Positions 14,308 through 22,991 of a stretch of DNA of 35,190 nt are shown here, in pieces. Each line of letters begins with the position of its first letter. The stretch's first letter is position 1. The DNA lies in contig JACQUA010000355.1 of NCBI GenBank assembly GCA_016210565.1, forward strand, positions 1 through 35,190, given 5' to 3'. The position numbers and the translations under genes are program-made. This stretch comes from Chloroflexota bacterium (GTDB taxonomy: Bacteria > Chloroflexota > Dehalococcoidia > JACQUA01). A model generated the notes under the pieces. It made no database searches and was not told where the DNA came from. It saw only the letters and a list, made by a program, of their open reading frames with translations.

Positions 14308-16902
14308 CTAACACTTCGTATATCCGCAGCCCGGGCATTTGTGGCAGCCTTCCTGGAAGACCAGCAGGCTGCCGCAGTCGGGGCACTGGCCGGCGGTGTT
14401 GCGGGGCAGGTCATACTTGTCCCCACCCGATTGCTGAACAATGGCAGTGGGCTCGGAGGCCGGATTCCCAGCGGCCTGGCAGTGCTTTTCCAGCACGCTG
14501 CCGATGGCGTCGGCGCAGGAAAGGACGGCGTGGCCCTCTTCCCAGGCGATGGAGGGGCAGCGGATGCCGCGGAGGTTCTTGACAATGGACACCGGGTCTA
14601 TCCCTGACCGGAGGGCCATGGAAATGAGCCGGGCGGTGGCCTCGAGCTGGGCCGAGGCGCAGCCTCCGGCCTTGCCCAGCGAGGCGAATAGCTCGCAAAT
14701 GCCTTCTTCGTCGAAGTTGACGGTGACGTAGATGTTGCCGCAGCCCGTGGTGATCTTTTCAGTGACGCCCCTGGTTGTCTTGGGGCGTTTGCGAGGCACC
14801 AGCCCGGCGGCGGCTTTCGGCGCTTCGCTCTTGCCTGTGGTCAGCACCTGCTTGTCGCGGCAGCCGTCCCGGTAGATAGTGATGCCCTTCAGTCCCTCTT
14901 CGTAGGCCAGGAAATAGACTCGGGACACGTCCTCCCTGGTAGCGTCGTGGGGGAAGTTGACCGTCTTGGAAACAGCGTTATCGGTATGCCTCTGGAAGGC
15001 GGCCTGCATTCTGACATGCCATTCCGGGGCGATGTCATGGGCGGTGACAAAGACCCGCTTCACATGCTCGGGAATGCCGTCCATGTCCCTCAGTCGCTTT
15101 CCCCGGGCGAGCTCCTGGATAAGTTCCCGGGAGTAGAAGCCCTCTTTCCGGGCGACGTTTTCGAAATAGGGATTGACCTCAACCAGCTCGTCGTTGTCCA
15201 GGATATGGCGGGTATAGCTCAGGGCAAATAACGGCTCGATGCCGCTGGAGCAGCCGGCGATGATGCTGAGACTGCCGGTCGGCGCGATGGTGGTCCGGGT
15301 GGCGTTGCGCACCCTCGGGCAGCCGGCTGAATCATAGATACTGCCCTGGAAAGCGGGGAAGACGCCGCGCTCCCGGGCCAGCTCCGCGGAAGCAGACGTT
15401 GCCTTCTCACCGATGAAGCGCATGACCTGTCCGCCCAGTTGCAGGGCCTCTTCGGAATCGTATGGTATCCCTAGCTGGATCAGCATGTCGGCGAAGCCCA
15501 TGATTCCCAGGCCCACCTTGCGCGTCGCCAGGGTCTTCTCTCTGATTTCGGGCATCGGGAACTGGTTCACGTCGATCACGTCGTCCAGGAAACGGACGGC
15601 GGTGACAACGGTCCGGTTGAGTTTATTCCAGTCCAGGGCCGGGCGACTGCCATCATCCCGTACCATGAGCGCCAGGTTGATCGACCCCAAGTTGCAGGAC
15701 TCGTAGGGCAGGAGGGGCTGCTCGCCGCACGGATTGGTGCTTTCGATGGTGCCCAGGTGTGGTGTGGGATTGCTCCGGTTGATGCGGTCGAGGAAGATGA
15801 CGCCGGGGTCGCCGGTCTTCCAGGCCAGGTCCACTATCTTGTCGAATACCTGTCTGGCGTTCAGCTTTTCCACCACCTGCTTATTCCTCGGGTTGACCAG
15901 GTTGTAGTCCTCACTCTTTATCACCGCCTGCATGAAGGTCGAGTTTACCGCCACGGAGAGGTTGAAATTGGTCAAAGAGGTCATGTCTTCTTTGACGGTG
16001 ATGAATTTCATTATATCCGGATGGTCCACATTCAGGATGGCCATGTTGGCCCCCCTTCGCATTCCCCCCTGTTTGATCACGTCGGTAGCCGTGTCGAAGG
16101 CCCGGATGAAGGAAACCGGGCCGCTGGCGACCCCGCCGGTGGAGCCGACCGTGTCTTTTTCCGGCCGCAGGCGGCTGAAAGAAAAGCCAGTGCCGCCGCC
16201 GCTCTTATGGATCAACGCAGTGTGCTTGACGGCATCGAAGATAGACTCCATCGTGTCTTCCACCGGCAGCACGAAGCATGCCGAAAGCTGGCCGAGTTCC
16301 CGTCCGGCGTTCATCAGGGTGGGGGAGTTGGGAAGGAAATCGAGCCGGGCCATGACCTCAAAGAACTCCTGTTCCCAACCGGCCACGTTAGCCACCGGGT
16401 CGTATTTCAACTCGGCCGCGGCGATGTGGCGGGCCACGCGGTGCAACAGGTCCTCCGGAGTTTCTACCGGTTTCCCCTCCTTGTCCTTTATCAGATAGCG
16501 TCTTTCCAGGACGGTGATGGCGTTGGGAGTCAGAGGAGTCTTGAGTCCTGAGTCTTGAGCCGTGAGTCTTGAGTCTTGAGTCTTGAGTCTTGAGTGCCCA
16601 TCCCCGGACTCCGGACTCTGGACTCCAGGCTCCGTTTTGGTGGCTAGGACTTCCTTTATCAGGCTCTCTATTTCAAAATAGGAGGGAGTGGTGTCTTTCT
16701 TCTTCTTGGGAGGGGCCTGGGGTACCAGGTTCTCCATCCCCGGAAGGGGCTGGCTGACCTTCAGTTTCTGGATGACCTGGTTGGCGATTTGCTCCAGGAA
16801 GGGCCGGTCGGTAATGCCCATTGATGCCCCAGCGGAAAAAATAATCTGGGCGACCCTGTTAGGGTCGATGTTACCGTCTTTGCGTCGGTTGAAAGTGGTC
16901 AT
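14308..16902 (-). CDS. nrdJ: Adenosylcobalamin-dependent (class II) ribonucleoside-diphosphate reductase
   Basis: An 864-residue class II reductase making deoxyribonucleotides with a B12-generated thiyl radical, independent of oxygen. The redox pair is C209 (LSACFVLP) and C403 (ESCNLGSINL); the radical Cys is C392 in NPCGEQ. The HKSGGGTGFSFSRLRP loop is typical. The C-terminus has CPDC-CHKCPGCGYTKC, the zinc-ribbon and swinging-Cys region of NrdJ. Residues about 93-123 (QSPESGDGHSRLKTQDSRLT and following) are not reductase sequence: they are translated from 14 heptamer repeats inserted between the N-terminal domain and the body, in frame. AAGGGG precedes the ATG at 16902. It lies 157 bases downstream of nrdR. 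Confidence 0.95.
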   Translation of the reverse strand: MTTFNRRKDGNIDPNRVAQIIFSAGASMGITDRPFLEQIANQVIQKLKVSQPLPGMENLVPQAPPKKKKDTTPSYFEIESLIKEVLATKTEPGVQSPESGDGHSRLKTQDSRLTAQDSGLKTPLTPNAITVLERRYLIKDKEGKPVETPEDLLHRVARHIAAAELKYDPVANVAGWEQEFFEVMARLDFLPNSPTLMNAGRELGQLSACFVLPVEDTMESIFDAVKHTALIHKSGGGTGFSFSRLRPEKDTVGSTGGVASGPVSFIRAFDTATDVIKQGGMRRGANMAILNVDHPDIMKFITVKEDMTSLTNFNLSVAVNSTFMQAVIKSEDYNLVNPRNKQVVEKLNARQVFDKIVDLAWKTGDPGVIFLDRINRSNPTPHLGTIESTNPCGEQPLLPYESCNLGSINLALMVRDDGSRPALDWNKLNRTVVTAVRFLDDVIDVNQFPMPEIREKTLATRKVGLGIMGFADMLIQLGIPYDSEEALQLGGQVMRFIGEKATSASAELARERGVFPAFQGSIYDSAGCPRVRNATRTTIAPTGSLSIIAGCSSGIEPLFALSYTRHILDNDELVEVNPYFENVARKEGFYSRELIQELARGKRLRDMDGIPEHVKRVFVTAHDIAPEWHVRMQAAFQRHTDNAVSKTVNFPHDATREDVSRVYFLAYEEGLKGITIYRDGCRDKQVLTTGKSEAPKAAAGLVPRKRPKTTRGVTEKITTGCGNIYVTVNFDEEGICELFASLGKAGGCASAQLEATARLISMALRSGIDPVSIVKNLRGIRCPSIAWEEGHAVLSCADAIGSVLEKHCQAAGNPASEPTAIVQQSGGDKYDLPRNTAGQCPDCGSLLVFQEGCHKCPGCGYTKC
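16536..16633. repeat. Heptamer tract translated inside nrdJ
   Basis: 98 bases divisible into 14 consecutive 7-base units: GAGTCTT and variants nine times, one CATCCCC, then GGACTCC-type units four times. Translated on the minus strand it gives a seven-residue periodic peptide (SRLKTQD, SRLTAQD). Confidence 0.9.
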
Positions 16903-17059
16903 CTCATCCCCTTCTAGCTAGAAAAATTCCAAGTTCCAAATTCCAAGTATCAAGCAAATTCCAAGGGCCAAACTCCAAACCGCTCCGGGTGGGCAACGGC
17001 ATAGCAGTGCCTGAGTCCAACCGCTGACCGCTGATTGCTGGCTGCTGGAAGCCTTCATA
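16903..17059. repeat. nrdR-nrdJ spacer with short repeats
   Basis: Contains repeated AATTCCAAG/TTCCAAA-type units (16921-16980) and GCTGATTGCTGGCTGCTGG-type 7-base units (about 17020-17048). No gene seen. Confidence 0.6.
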
Positions 17060-17599
17060 CTAGGATGTCCGCGCGGCCGGCTGCTTCTTCGACGGAGCGC
17101 TCGCGGCGTCTTCGAGAAGAGGCAACTGGCTCTCGCGTTTCCTGGCCCTGGCGGTGCTCCGGACCAGGCTGTCCACCGCCTTTTTGAGGCTCTGGATATC
17201 GGCGAACTGGTGGCACACGCTGGCGAACCGGATGTAGGCGATCTCGTCCAGTTCCTTCAGCTTCGACATCGCCTTTTCTCCGATCAAAGCGGTCGTGATC
17301 TCCGCCCTTCCCAGGTGGTAGAGATCGGATTCGATGTCGTCTACCAGCTTCTCGATGGCGCCGGTAGGGAGGGGGCGCTTTTCGCAGGCCTTCCGCAGGC
17401 CGGTGGCCAGCTTTTCGCGGCTGAACTCCTCGCGGCGTTCGTCCTTCTTCACGACCAGCAGGGCGCGGTTTTCAACCCGCTCGAAAGTATTAAAGCGGTT
17501 CTTGCAGCCAAGGCACTGGCGCCGGCGGCGGATACATTCCTTCCAGGCGCGGGAGTCCACCACTATGGACTCGTCGTGACCGCAATAGGGGCATTTCAT
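17060..17599 (-). CDS. nrdR: Ribonucleotide reductase repressor NrdR
   Basis: A 179-residue NrdR. The N-terminal zinc ribbon has CPYC at residues 3-6 and CLGC at 29-32 with the IRRRRQC and RFNTFE flanks. An ATP-cone follows (LLVVKKDERREEFSREKLATGL to DEIAYIRFASV). The tail after about residue 150 is longer and more basic than in most NrdR. The ATG at 17599 starts with the invariant MKCPYCG and has AAGGGA upstream; an in-frame GTG at 17623 is less likely. It binds paired NrdR boxes when loaded with dATP/ATP, and it lies upstream of nrdJ on the same strand. A matching box is present at its own promoter. Confidence 0.94.
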   Translation of the reverse strand: MKCPYCGHDESIVVDSRAWKECIRRRRQCLGCKNRFNTFERVENRALLVVKKDERREEFSREKLATGLRKACEKRPLPTGAIEKLVDDIESDLYHLGRAEITTALIGEKAMSKLKELDEIAYIRFASVCHQFADIQSLKKAVDSLVRSTARARKRESQLPLLEDAASAPSKKQPAARTS

Positions 17600-17690
17600 G
17601 GTCCGTTTTCCCTTGCCCGCCACTACCTGTAGCGCCCCGGGTCTACCGGGCGTGATGGTCGCTCAGATTGGGCGACTATGCTGCCAAACA

Positions 17691-17744
17691 CCACAGGATA
17701 TTGTGTGTGGCCAATACATTACCACAACATCTAGGCCATGTCAA
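17691..17744 (-). promoter_or_regulatory. nrdR promoter with candidate NrdR box
   Basis: On the minus strand TTGACA (17739-17744), a 17-base spacer, then TAATGT (17716-17721) as a weak -10. Just downstream, 17691-17706 reads ACACAATATCCTGTGG, close to the NrdR box pattern (ACAC, AT-rich centre, GTGT). A second box, usual for NrdR, is not clear. This suggests autoregulation. Confidence 0.6.
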
Positions 17745-17885
17745 GGCGTAAAACGGGGATTTCTTGAAGAATCGCGAGAAACCTGTGCAGTAGGTGGGTG
17801 TAGCCGCTCCGTCCTGCGAGAGCGGCTACAACCCCGCTCTTCGACGTGGCGGTTACTATGCGGTCATCGGTATCCTGCCGGCATT

Positions 17886-18040
17886 CACAGGCGCGGTGGC
17901 CCGTGGTACTGGGCTGCCATCAGGCCCCGCACAGGCGGGACGCCTGTGGTACTGGGCTGCCATCAGGCCCCGCACAGGCGGGACGCCTGTGGCACTGGGC
18001 CGCCATCCGGCTCTCACAGGCGGGACGCCTGTGGCACTGG
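17886..18040. repeat. Four tandem units carrying the CACAGGCG/CGCCTGTG palindrome
   Basis: Units start at 17886 (degenerate), 17930, 17973 and 18015, spaced 44, 43 and 42 bases. Each has the palindrome CACAGGCG-GGA-CGCCTGTG (except the first) and a 23-base linker with ACTGGGCTGCCATCAGG. The tract ends at the nitroreductase stop codon. The upstream part of this gap, 17745-17885, shows a hairpin around GTAGCCGCTC/GAGCGGCTAC (17800-17829) and no gene. Confidence 0.85.
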
Positions 18041-18763
18041 TCAGGCTTGGTAGGCGGGAAGGCTGCGCCTCCTCAGGTCGGCGATGTACTCCTGGATCTG
18101 CTCGTCCGTCCGGAATTTCGCGCTATCGTATTTGTCGTAATGGACCATTTCGTCAAGCTTTCTGCGGAAGGGCGGGGCCGGTTTGTGGTGGGGATAGCCG
18201 ATGGGTACGATGGTCTGGACGCTGAGCATTTCGGGAATGTCCAGCAGCCTCTTTAGCTGGCCTTCCCAGGTGCTGTCCACGCTGATCCACTGGGCGCCCA
18301 GGCCGAAGACGGCGGCGGCAAGATGGATGAACTGCGTCGCGTTGCCGATGCTCTTGTGAAAGGTTGCCATGGGACCGCCGTCGCCGGCATAGAAATGGGC
18401 CGCCACGACCGTCGCCTGGTAGACCCGGGGGTCACCGCATATCACGATGACAACGGGGGCGTCCTTGAAACCGGGCATCTCGTTGGCCGGCACCAGGTAA
18501 GCGGCGTGTCTCAACTCCTTCACCCGGCTCTCCTCCATCACCCGGGTGTGCTTTTGGCAGTCCCGGCGGATGCGGGCGACTTCCTGTATCAGGTCCCGGT
18601 CTTTCACCACCACGAACTCCCAGGGCTGGCCGTTGGCGCCTGACATCGCCCACCGGCCGGCTTCAAGTATCTTCTGGATGTGTTCGTCGGGAATGGGATC
18701 GGGTTTGAAGCGGCGCGCGCTCCGCCTGCGCCTCATCAGGTCCAGAAGGGTGTCGATTTCCAT
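18041..18763 (-). CDS. Nitroreductase-family FMN oxidoreductase
   Basis: A 240-residue protein of the nitroreductase superfamily, using FMN and NAD(P)H in the cytoplasm. The N-terminal RRRRSARRFKPDPIPDEHI motif binds the FMN phosphate. AMSGANGQPWEFVVV is the flavin/substrate segment near residue 40, and GLGAQWISV then VPIGYPHHKP are the C-terminal FMN contacts. The length is typical, with an insertion near residues 70-100. AAAGGAG lies upstream of the ATG at 18763. The substrate is unknown. It is downstream of the substrate-binding pseudogene on the same strand but separated by a repeat. Confidence 0.9.
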   Translation of the reverse strand: MEIDTLLDLMRRRRSARRFKPDPIPDEHIQKILEAGRWAMSGANGQPWEFVVVKDRDLIQEVARIRRDCQKHTRVMEESRVKELRHAAYLVPANEMPGFKDAPVVIVICGDPRVYQATVVAAHFYAGDGGPMATFHKSIGNATQFIHLAAAVFGLGAQWISVDSTWEGQLKRLLDIPEMLSVQTIVPIGYPHHKPAPPFRRKLDEMVHYDKYDSAKFRTDEQIQEYIADLRRRSLPAYQA

Positions 18764-18860
18764 TGGTTCTCCTTTCCTGATACGGATACAACCCGGGAAG
18801 AAGCGACTGACGGCCAAATTCGAACGGCCCGTGGAACGAGGCTGTCAGGATTCCAGCTCT

Positions 18861-18880
18861 CACAGGCACGGAGGCCTGTG
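18861..18880. repeat. Diverged CACAGGC/GCCTGTG palindrome
   Basis: CACAGGC-ACGGAG-GCCTGTG followed by GGTACTGGTCATTGGTCATTC; relative of the elements at 17930 and 22966. It sits between the substrate-binding pseudogene and the nitroreductase gene. Confidence 0.75.
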
Positions 18881-18919
18881 GTACTGGTCATTGGTCATTC
18901 GGGCTTCGTCATTTGCTGA

Positions 18920-19877
18920 TTACCTGCTCTCTTCAATGATCTTCCTGGCCACGTCCATCATCTTACCCCTGGCTGCGATATTGTCTTCGTCCGAGTCGAA
19001 GAGTTTCTCGCCCGGCCGGGGGACAAAGAGGGGATGAATACCTTCGGTGGACACGTCTAGCCGCCGGCTCGGAGAGCCGTAACCCTTGATGGCAAAGAGA
19101 GTCTGCCCTTCCCTGGTCAGAATCCAGTTGACGAAGACCGCGGCCGCGTTGGGATGCGGGGAGACCCGGGGGAGGCCGAGGGCGCCGGCGGCGACATCTA
19201 CGGCATGGCCCTCCTTCTGGACTACCACTGTCATAGGCGCCCCCATCTTGAGGAATTCGGCTACGGTCTCTTGCTGGCCGGACAGGCCGACGGGGTACTT
19301 GCCCCTGGCCACCCATTCCACGACGATCCGGTGTTCCCTTTGTATCACCGTCTCCTGGTCCCTGAGCAGCCTCCGCAGGTAGTCGCTGGCTTCGTCCAGG
19401 TTCCAGAGCTGCAGGGCAAGGTGGCTGAACAGGGCGTTGGCCGTGCCGGTCAGAGTGGGGTCAGCCATGGCGATCTTACCTTTGTACTGGGGCTTCAGCA
19501 GGTCCTTATAGGCGGTGATCTCGCCCTCTTTTATCATGTCGGTGTTATATGAGATTTGCCGCTGCACGGAGGAGATCATGCCGATGATCATGCGGTCTTT
19601 GTCCACGAAAGGGAACTGGCCGTTGAGCCAGACCGAAGGCGTTCTGGCTCAACGAAGTCCTGGTCCGCGCCCCCCAGTTGGTGTAGACGCGGACGATGCC
19701 CTCCCTCCTGGCCTCCGCCAGGGTGGTCTGCCATTTCTGTTCCCAGCCGGCGCCCGGCGGGGCTTTCGGCCCCGGGGCCGTGGCCTGCGGCGGGGGCGGC
19801 TGGACTATGGCGCTAGAGCAGGCAGCGGTGATGAGGGAGATGGTGATTGCTACCATAAGGATCCAGGACTGTCTCAT
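18920..19877 (-). pseudogene. Substrate-binding lipoprotein gene broken by internal deletion and frameshift (SBP0)
   Basis: The first frame from the ATG at 19877 (AAGGAGG upstream) gives a lipoprotein signal ending ITAACSS and the family start GWEQKWQTTLAEARREGIVRVYTNWG. The second frame gives TPSVWLNGQFPFVDKDRM through VPRPGEKLFDSDEDNIAARG to the normal C-terminus. Compared with the intact copies (385-388 residues), roughly 80-90 codons between the two parts are missing and the frames do not match. The join (about 19624-19660) contains the inverted repeat GAGCCAGA-10-TCTGGCTC (19624-19649), a likely cause of the deletion. Family: Fe3+-type periplasmic binding proteins (COG1840-like). Confidence 0.85.
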
Positions 19878-20064
19878 TTGACGCCTCCTTTTCACATATG
19901 GCGCATCAACCATTTGCGCAAGGCGGGACTGTTAAAATGATAGGTCGTAAGCTCACGCCGAGATGCAAAAGAATTGCCATTCCGGAAAAATGATCAGGAT
20001 CAGGATTAGCCCGTGTTCCTCCATCTGAATTGCTGCCATCTCAAGGAAGAGAGGACGGGGCATA

Positions 20065-21504
20065 TCAACCCATTGGGATTCCCAGACTTTGCAGCTCCTC
20101 TTCAACCCTGTCGTACAAGGCCACCAGCTCCAGGGCAGGTGTCAGGGTCTTGACATCGTAATAATAGTCAAAGGGTTTACCTTCATCTGTAGCATCCTGG
20201 CTTTCACAAATCCGCAGCAACTTTAGCAACAATTCATTCGTTTTTTCCCTGCTCAGTCCGGATGCTCCCCTGGATATCCTGCTTACGAATGTCCAGTCCA
20301 GGTCCACCCGGTATTCCCCGTCCGGTCCTAAGCCACAGGCATACCCGCGCCCAGCCCAGGCCATGCCGCTGCCGGTCTGGGCCAATGTCAGGGCAGCCAG
20401 CTCGTAAAGGCCGCTAGTTGTACCTAACCCATTCCTGGTGCTCTGGTTCCCATGCATGGGGATAGCCAGCTTGCGCTCTACAGCACGCCGGGCTGCTGCT
20501 GAAGCCTGAAGTGGGCCTCTTGCAGTATAATTCCCTTGACGGTCTATGACATTGGTGTGCACAATTCCCTTATCTGAGGCGTATACCATGTATCCCAACA
20601 GAGTGGCCACGGCAACGATCGCCGCTTCCTCGCTGTTTCGGCAATACCCACCCAAAATGGGGTCGGCAGCGCAAAAGCGATATACGTCCATGGTCTGAGC
20701 TGCATAGGTTAATCTCAGGCAATCCCAATCCAGTTTTAACTCCGGCATCAAGTGGACTGAAATATAGGAGTTGAATTTGTTAAGGAGCCCTTCCTCCATA
20801 TAGCAGGCCAAAATGGCGGGGGGTGAACTGACCTCAGCTCCGCTCAACCAGAGGCCTGGCTTTCCTATTAGCCCGGCGACAGCCCTCTGCCACCGTACCT
20901 CGGCCCTGGCCCACATCATTTCCCCGGGAGTCTCCGCCAGATATGGAATGCCACCCAATTCGCTCTTTAGTTGGCGGGCCAGTTTCCCCAGCGGCCCTGC
21001 ATCAGAGACATAGGTCTCCATCATTCTGGCGAAAAAGGCTTTGAGACCTCCTTTGTACCGGGAGCTTCTGGCGGGCTGTGCCATAACGATCGGCGCCATT
21101 TTGCTATCATGAGCCCGGGCCTTTACCGTGACCGCGTCCTTTCCCTCGCCCACCACAAGCTCTTTGGGCACCCCGGCCGCGGCGGCTTCCACCTCGGCTC
21201 TTCGTAGCAGAACTACCCGGTTGGTGTCCAGGTTGTAGACCCCCACCCTCTCCAGCAGTTGCAGGGCCGCCTCCCAGATGGCGTCGGCAAGGGCATCGTC
21301 GCAAATGATCTCATCGGGATTAAAATGAATGGAGTATTCTGAGGTCAAGATCTTGAGCTGCCGGCCCAGCTTGAGGTCGAAGTCCAATTCTCTCATTACC
21401 GGCCCATCGAGAGACCGCCGGATGAACTCCTTGAGGCCGACGGTACTTGTTTCAGCTCTCATGTGAGTCACGTTTCTTTCGACTTCGGCGCCTGATACCT
21501 TCAC
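20065..21504 (-). CDS. MtmB-family methylamine:corrinoid methyltransferase-like protein, copy 1 (no pyrrolysine)
   Basis: About 479 residues resembling monomethylamine methyltransferase MtmB along its length: LLERVGVYNLDTNRV, a VVGEGKDAVTVKARAHDSK segment, MPELKLDWD, ADPILGGYCRNSEEAAIVAVATLL, GNQSTRNGLG and the C-terminal YYYDVKTLTPALELVALYD. In MtmB a pyrrolysine (UAG) follows a Cys in the active site; here the segment ILACYMEEG places TAT (Tyr, 20800-20802) after that Cys, and there is no in-frame stop. The Glu pair in NSEEAA and the Gln of GNQ are kept. Substrate unknown; a methylated amine is the family expectation. The GTG at 21504 overlaps the SBP1 stop by four bases (GTGA); ATG at 21462 is an alternative. 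Confidence 0.8.
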   Translation of the reverse strand: MKVSGAEVERNVTHMRAETSTVGLKEFIRRSLDGPVMRELDFDLKLGRQLKILTSEYSIHFNPDEIICDDALADAIWEAALQLLERVGVYNLDTNRVVLLRRAEVEAAAAGVPKELVVGEGKDAVTVKARAHDSKMAPIVMAQPARSSRYKGGLKAFFARMMETYVSDAGPLGKLARQLKSELGGIPYLAETPGEMMWARAEVRWQRAVAGLIGKPGLWLSGAEVSSPPAILACYMEEGLLNKFNSYISVHLMPELKLDWDCLRLTYAAQTMDVYRFCAADPILGGYCRNSEEAAIVAVATLLGYMVYASDKGIVHTNVIDRQGNYTARGPLQASAAARRAVERKLAIPMHGNQSTRNGLGTTSGLYELAALTLAQTGSGMAWAGRGYACGLGPDGEYRVDLDWTFVSRISRGASGLSREKTNELLLKLLRICESQDATDEGKPFDYYYDVKTLTPALELVALYDRVEEELQSLGIPMG

Positions 21505-22661
21505 TTCATCAACGGGCCAAAAATCTCCCTGGCTATCTTTTGTCTTTCAGGCTGGGACATCAGCCAGTCCTCATCTTCTGCCAGGTACTTGACGCCGGGC
21601 TGCCTGACCTTGAAAGGAGGAAGATGATCAGCAGGTACATCTAACCGGGCGCTCTGGTATCCCGCAGCCCTGACATAGATAGTCTGTGCCTCGCGGGAAA
21701 GGAACCAGTTAAGAAAAAGCTTGGCCGCATTGGGATGCGGCGCTTCAGTCACTGCACTGATGACTCCCGAAAGCACGCCAAGAATGGCGCCTTCTTTAGG
21801 GACAATTTGAGCCAGCGGGGCGCCTTGTGCCCTGTATTGCTCCACAGCATCCCCAATGGCTGCGATTGCGATCGGATTCTTACCTTTTGCTATCCATTCC
21901 ACCTGAAGCACCCGGTCGATCATAATAACAGGCTCCATCCTGGCTAGAGACCTCATAAAATCGTAATCCAGCAATCTTCCGCCCCAATTGCCAAACCAGG
22001 TAAGTCCCCCGCCGATTTCAAGGGGGTTCATTATAGTGATTTTGCCTTTCCACCTGGGATTAAGAACATCCCTCATGGAAACGATCTCGTCTGTCTTGAC
22101 CATGTCCGTATTAATAGTTAAAGGGGCTTCGACAGTATAGATAAAGGTAAGATATTGGTTGTCCTTGCCGTGGTTGTCCACGAATGGAAGTTTCTCCCCC
22201 CACCAGACCTGAGGGTCTTTCAGGTCCGGCAGCAAAAGCAGGGGTTCAATCGGGGTCAATACGCCTGCCGGCTTTAAACTGGTTATTGTTGTTGGTTGCC
22301 CGGTTATAACAAGGTCAACCAGATTCAGGCCTGCCCTTTTTTCCCGCGTGATTTTGGGGGAAAGCTCTGCGCCTCTGCCCACGGTGATATCCAGGTCAAT
22401 TCCGTATGCTTGGTCGAAGGCTTTAGCAATTGCTGTCCTGACAGCATCACTGAAGCTAACATATATTGATACCCTCCCTTCTTTTTTAGCATCCTTCACA
22501 AGTTGTTCCCAGCCTTGTTGCGATTGAGGCCTGGCACCCGTGTCGCCCTTTGTCTGAGCCTCCATGGTAGGCGCAGGCGCATCCGCGGCCTTCTTAGCCG
22601 TACAAGCCGCCGACGGGAACAAAAGCAGCACAAACATAGCTGATACGAGTAGTATTCTCAT
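21501..22661 (-). CDS. Fe3+-type ABC substrate-binding lipoprotein, SBP1
   Basis: About 386 residues. The signal peptide MRILLVSAMFVLLLFPSAAC ends at a lipobox Cys. The mature protein is a two-lobed binding protein of the COG1840 (AfuA/FutA-like) group: GWEQLVKDAKKEGRVSIYVS, GLNLVDLVITG, TINTDMVKTDEIVSMRDVL, HPNAAKLFLNWFLSREAQTIY and a C-terminal PGVKYLAEDEDW. Ligands of this fold include Fe3+, thiamine, phosphonates and polyamines, so the substrate cannot be read from sequence. AAGGAG is spaced correctly for the ATG at 22661; an ATG six bases earlier is too close. It is directly coupled to the MtmB-like copy 1 by a GTGA overlap. No permease or ATPase gene is present. Confidence 0.88.
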   Translation of the reverse strand: MRILLVSAMFVLLLFPSAACTAKKAADAPAPTMEAQTKGDTGARPQSQQGWEQLVKDAKKEGRVSIYVSFSDAVRTAIAKAFDQAYGIDLDITVGRGAELSPKITREKRAGLNLVDLVITGQPTTITSLKPAGVLTPIEPLLLLPDLKDPQVWWGEKLPFVDNHGKDNQYLTFIYTVEAPLTINTDMVKTDEIVSMRDVLNPRWKGKITIMNPLEIGGGLTWFGNWGGRLLDYDFMRSLARMEPVIMIDRVLQVEWIAKGKNPIAIAAIGDAVEQYRAQGAPLAQIVPKEGAILGVLSGVISAVTEAPHPNAAKLFLNWFLSREAQTIYVRAAGYQSARLDVPADHLPPFKVRQPGVKYLAEDEDWLMSQPERQKIAREIFGPLMK

Positions 22662-22667
22662 TCGCAT

Positions 22668-22991
22668 TACTCCTTGTTCAAATGGAATTCAACACGTTGC
22701 TCACCACAGAGACACAGAGAGCGCGGAGGTGGCTCTCAGCTTTCAGCTATCAGCAGTCAGACCGCCCCGCCCGGGCAGGCGGGGGCTGAAACTTGTCCCC
22801 GCGCAGGCGGGGAGCTGTTAGCTGATTGCTTCTTCTCTGTGTTCTCCGTGTCTCTGTGGTGAAAGTCCACGGTTTTCGTCTCAGTGTAGCCATGCAGCAG
22901 CTACTAATATTGTTCGTCATTCGTGTTTCGTCATTCCGTTTCCGGCCTGCCACAGTTCGGGCCGTCACAGGCGGGACGCCTGTGGCACTGG
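22668..22991. repeat. Repeat-filled gap between Mop and SBP1 genes
   Basis: No gene. Arms TCACCACAGAGACACAGAGA (22701-22720) and its near-perfect complement (22842-22861, 19 of 20) bound a 161-bp element containing a CAGCTTTCAGCTATCAGC stretch and a GC-rich hairpin. CACAGGCG-GGA-CGCCTGTG at 22966-22984 lies just after the molybdopterin oxidoreductase stop. Confidence 0.75.

Noticed and set aside
15757..16551. 264-codon open frame on the plus strand
   Set aside because: Antisense to the conserved core of nrdJ.
17886..18040. CRISPR array
   Set aside because: Unit spacing is 42-44 bases, but the linkers between palindromes are themselves repeated rather than unique spacers, and no cas gene is present.
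19545..19913. Separate short lipoprotein gene
   Set aside because: It is the N-terminal part of the broken SBP0; the sequence after the frameshift is in the other frame and matches the family.
20065..21504. Assignment of the methyltransferases to the MttB (trimethylamine/glycine betaine) family
   Set aside because: The C-terminal YDVKTLTP block, GGYCRNSEEAA and the KDAVTIKAR segment fit MtmB rather than MttB; homology is judged by eye.
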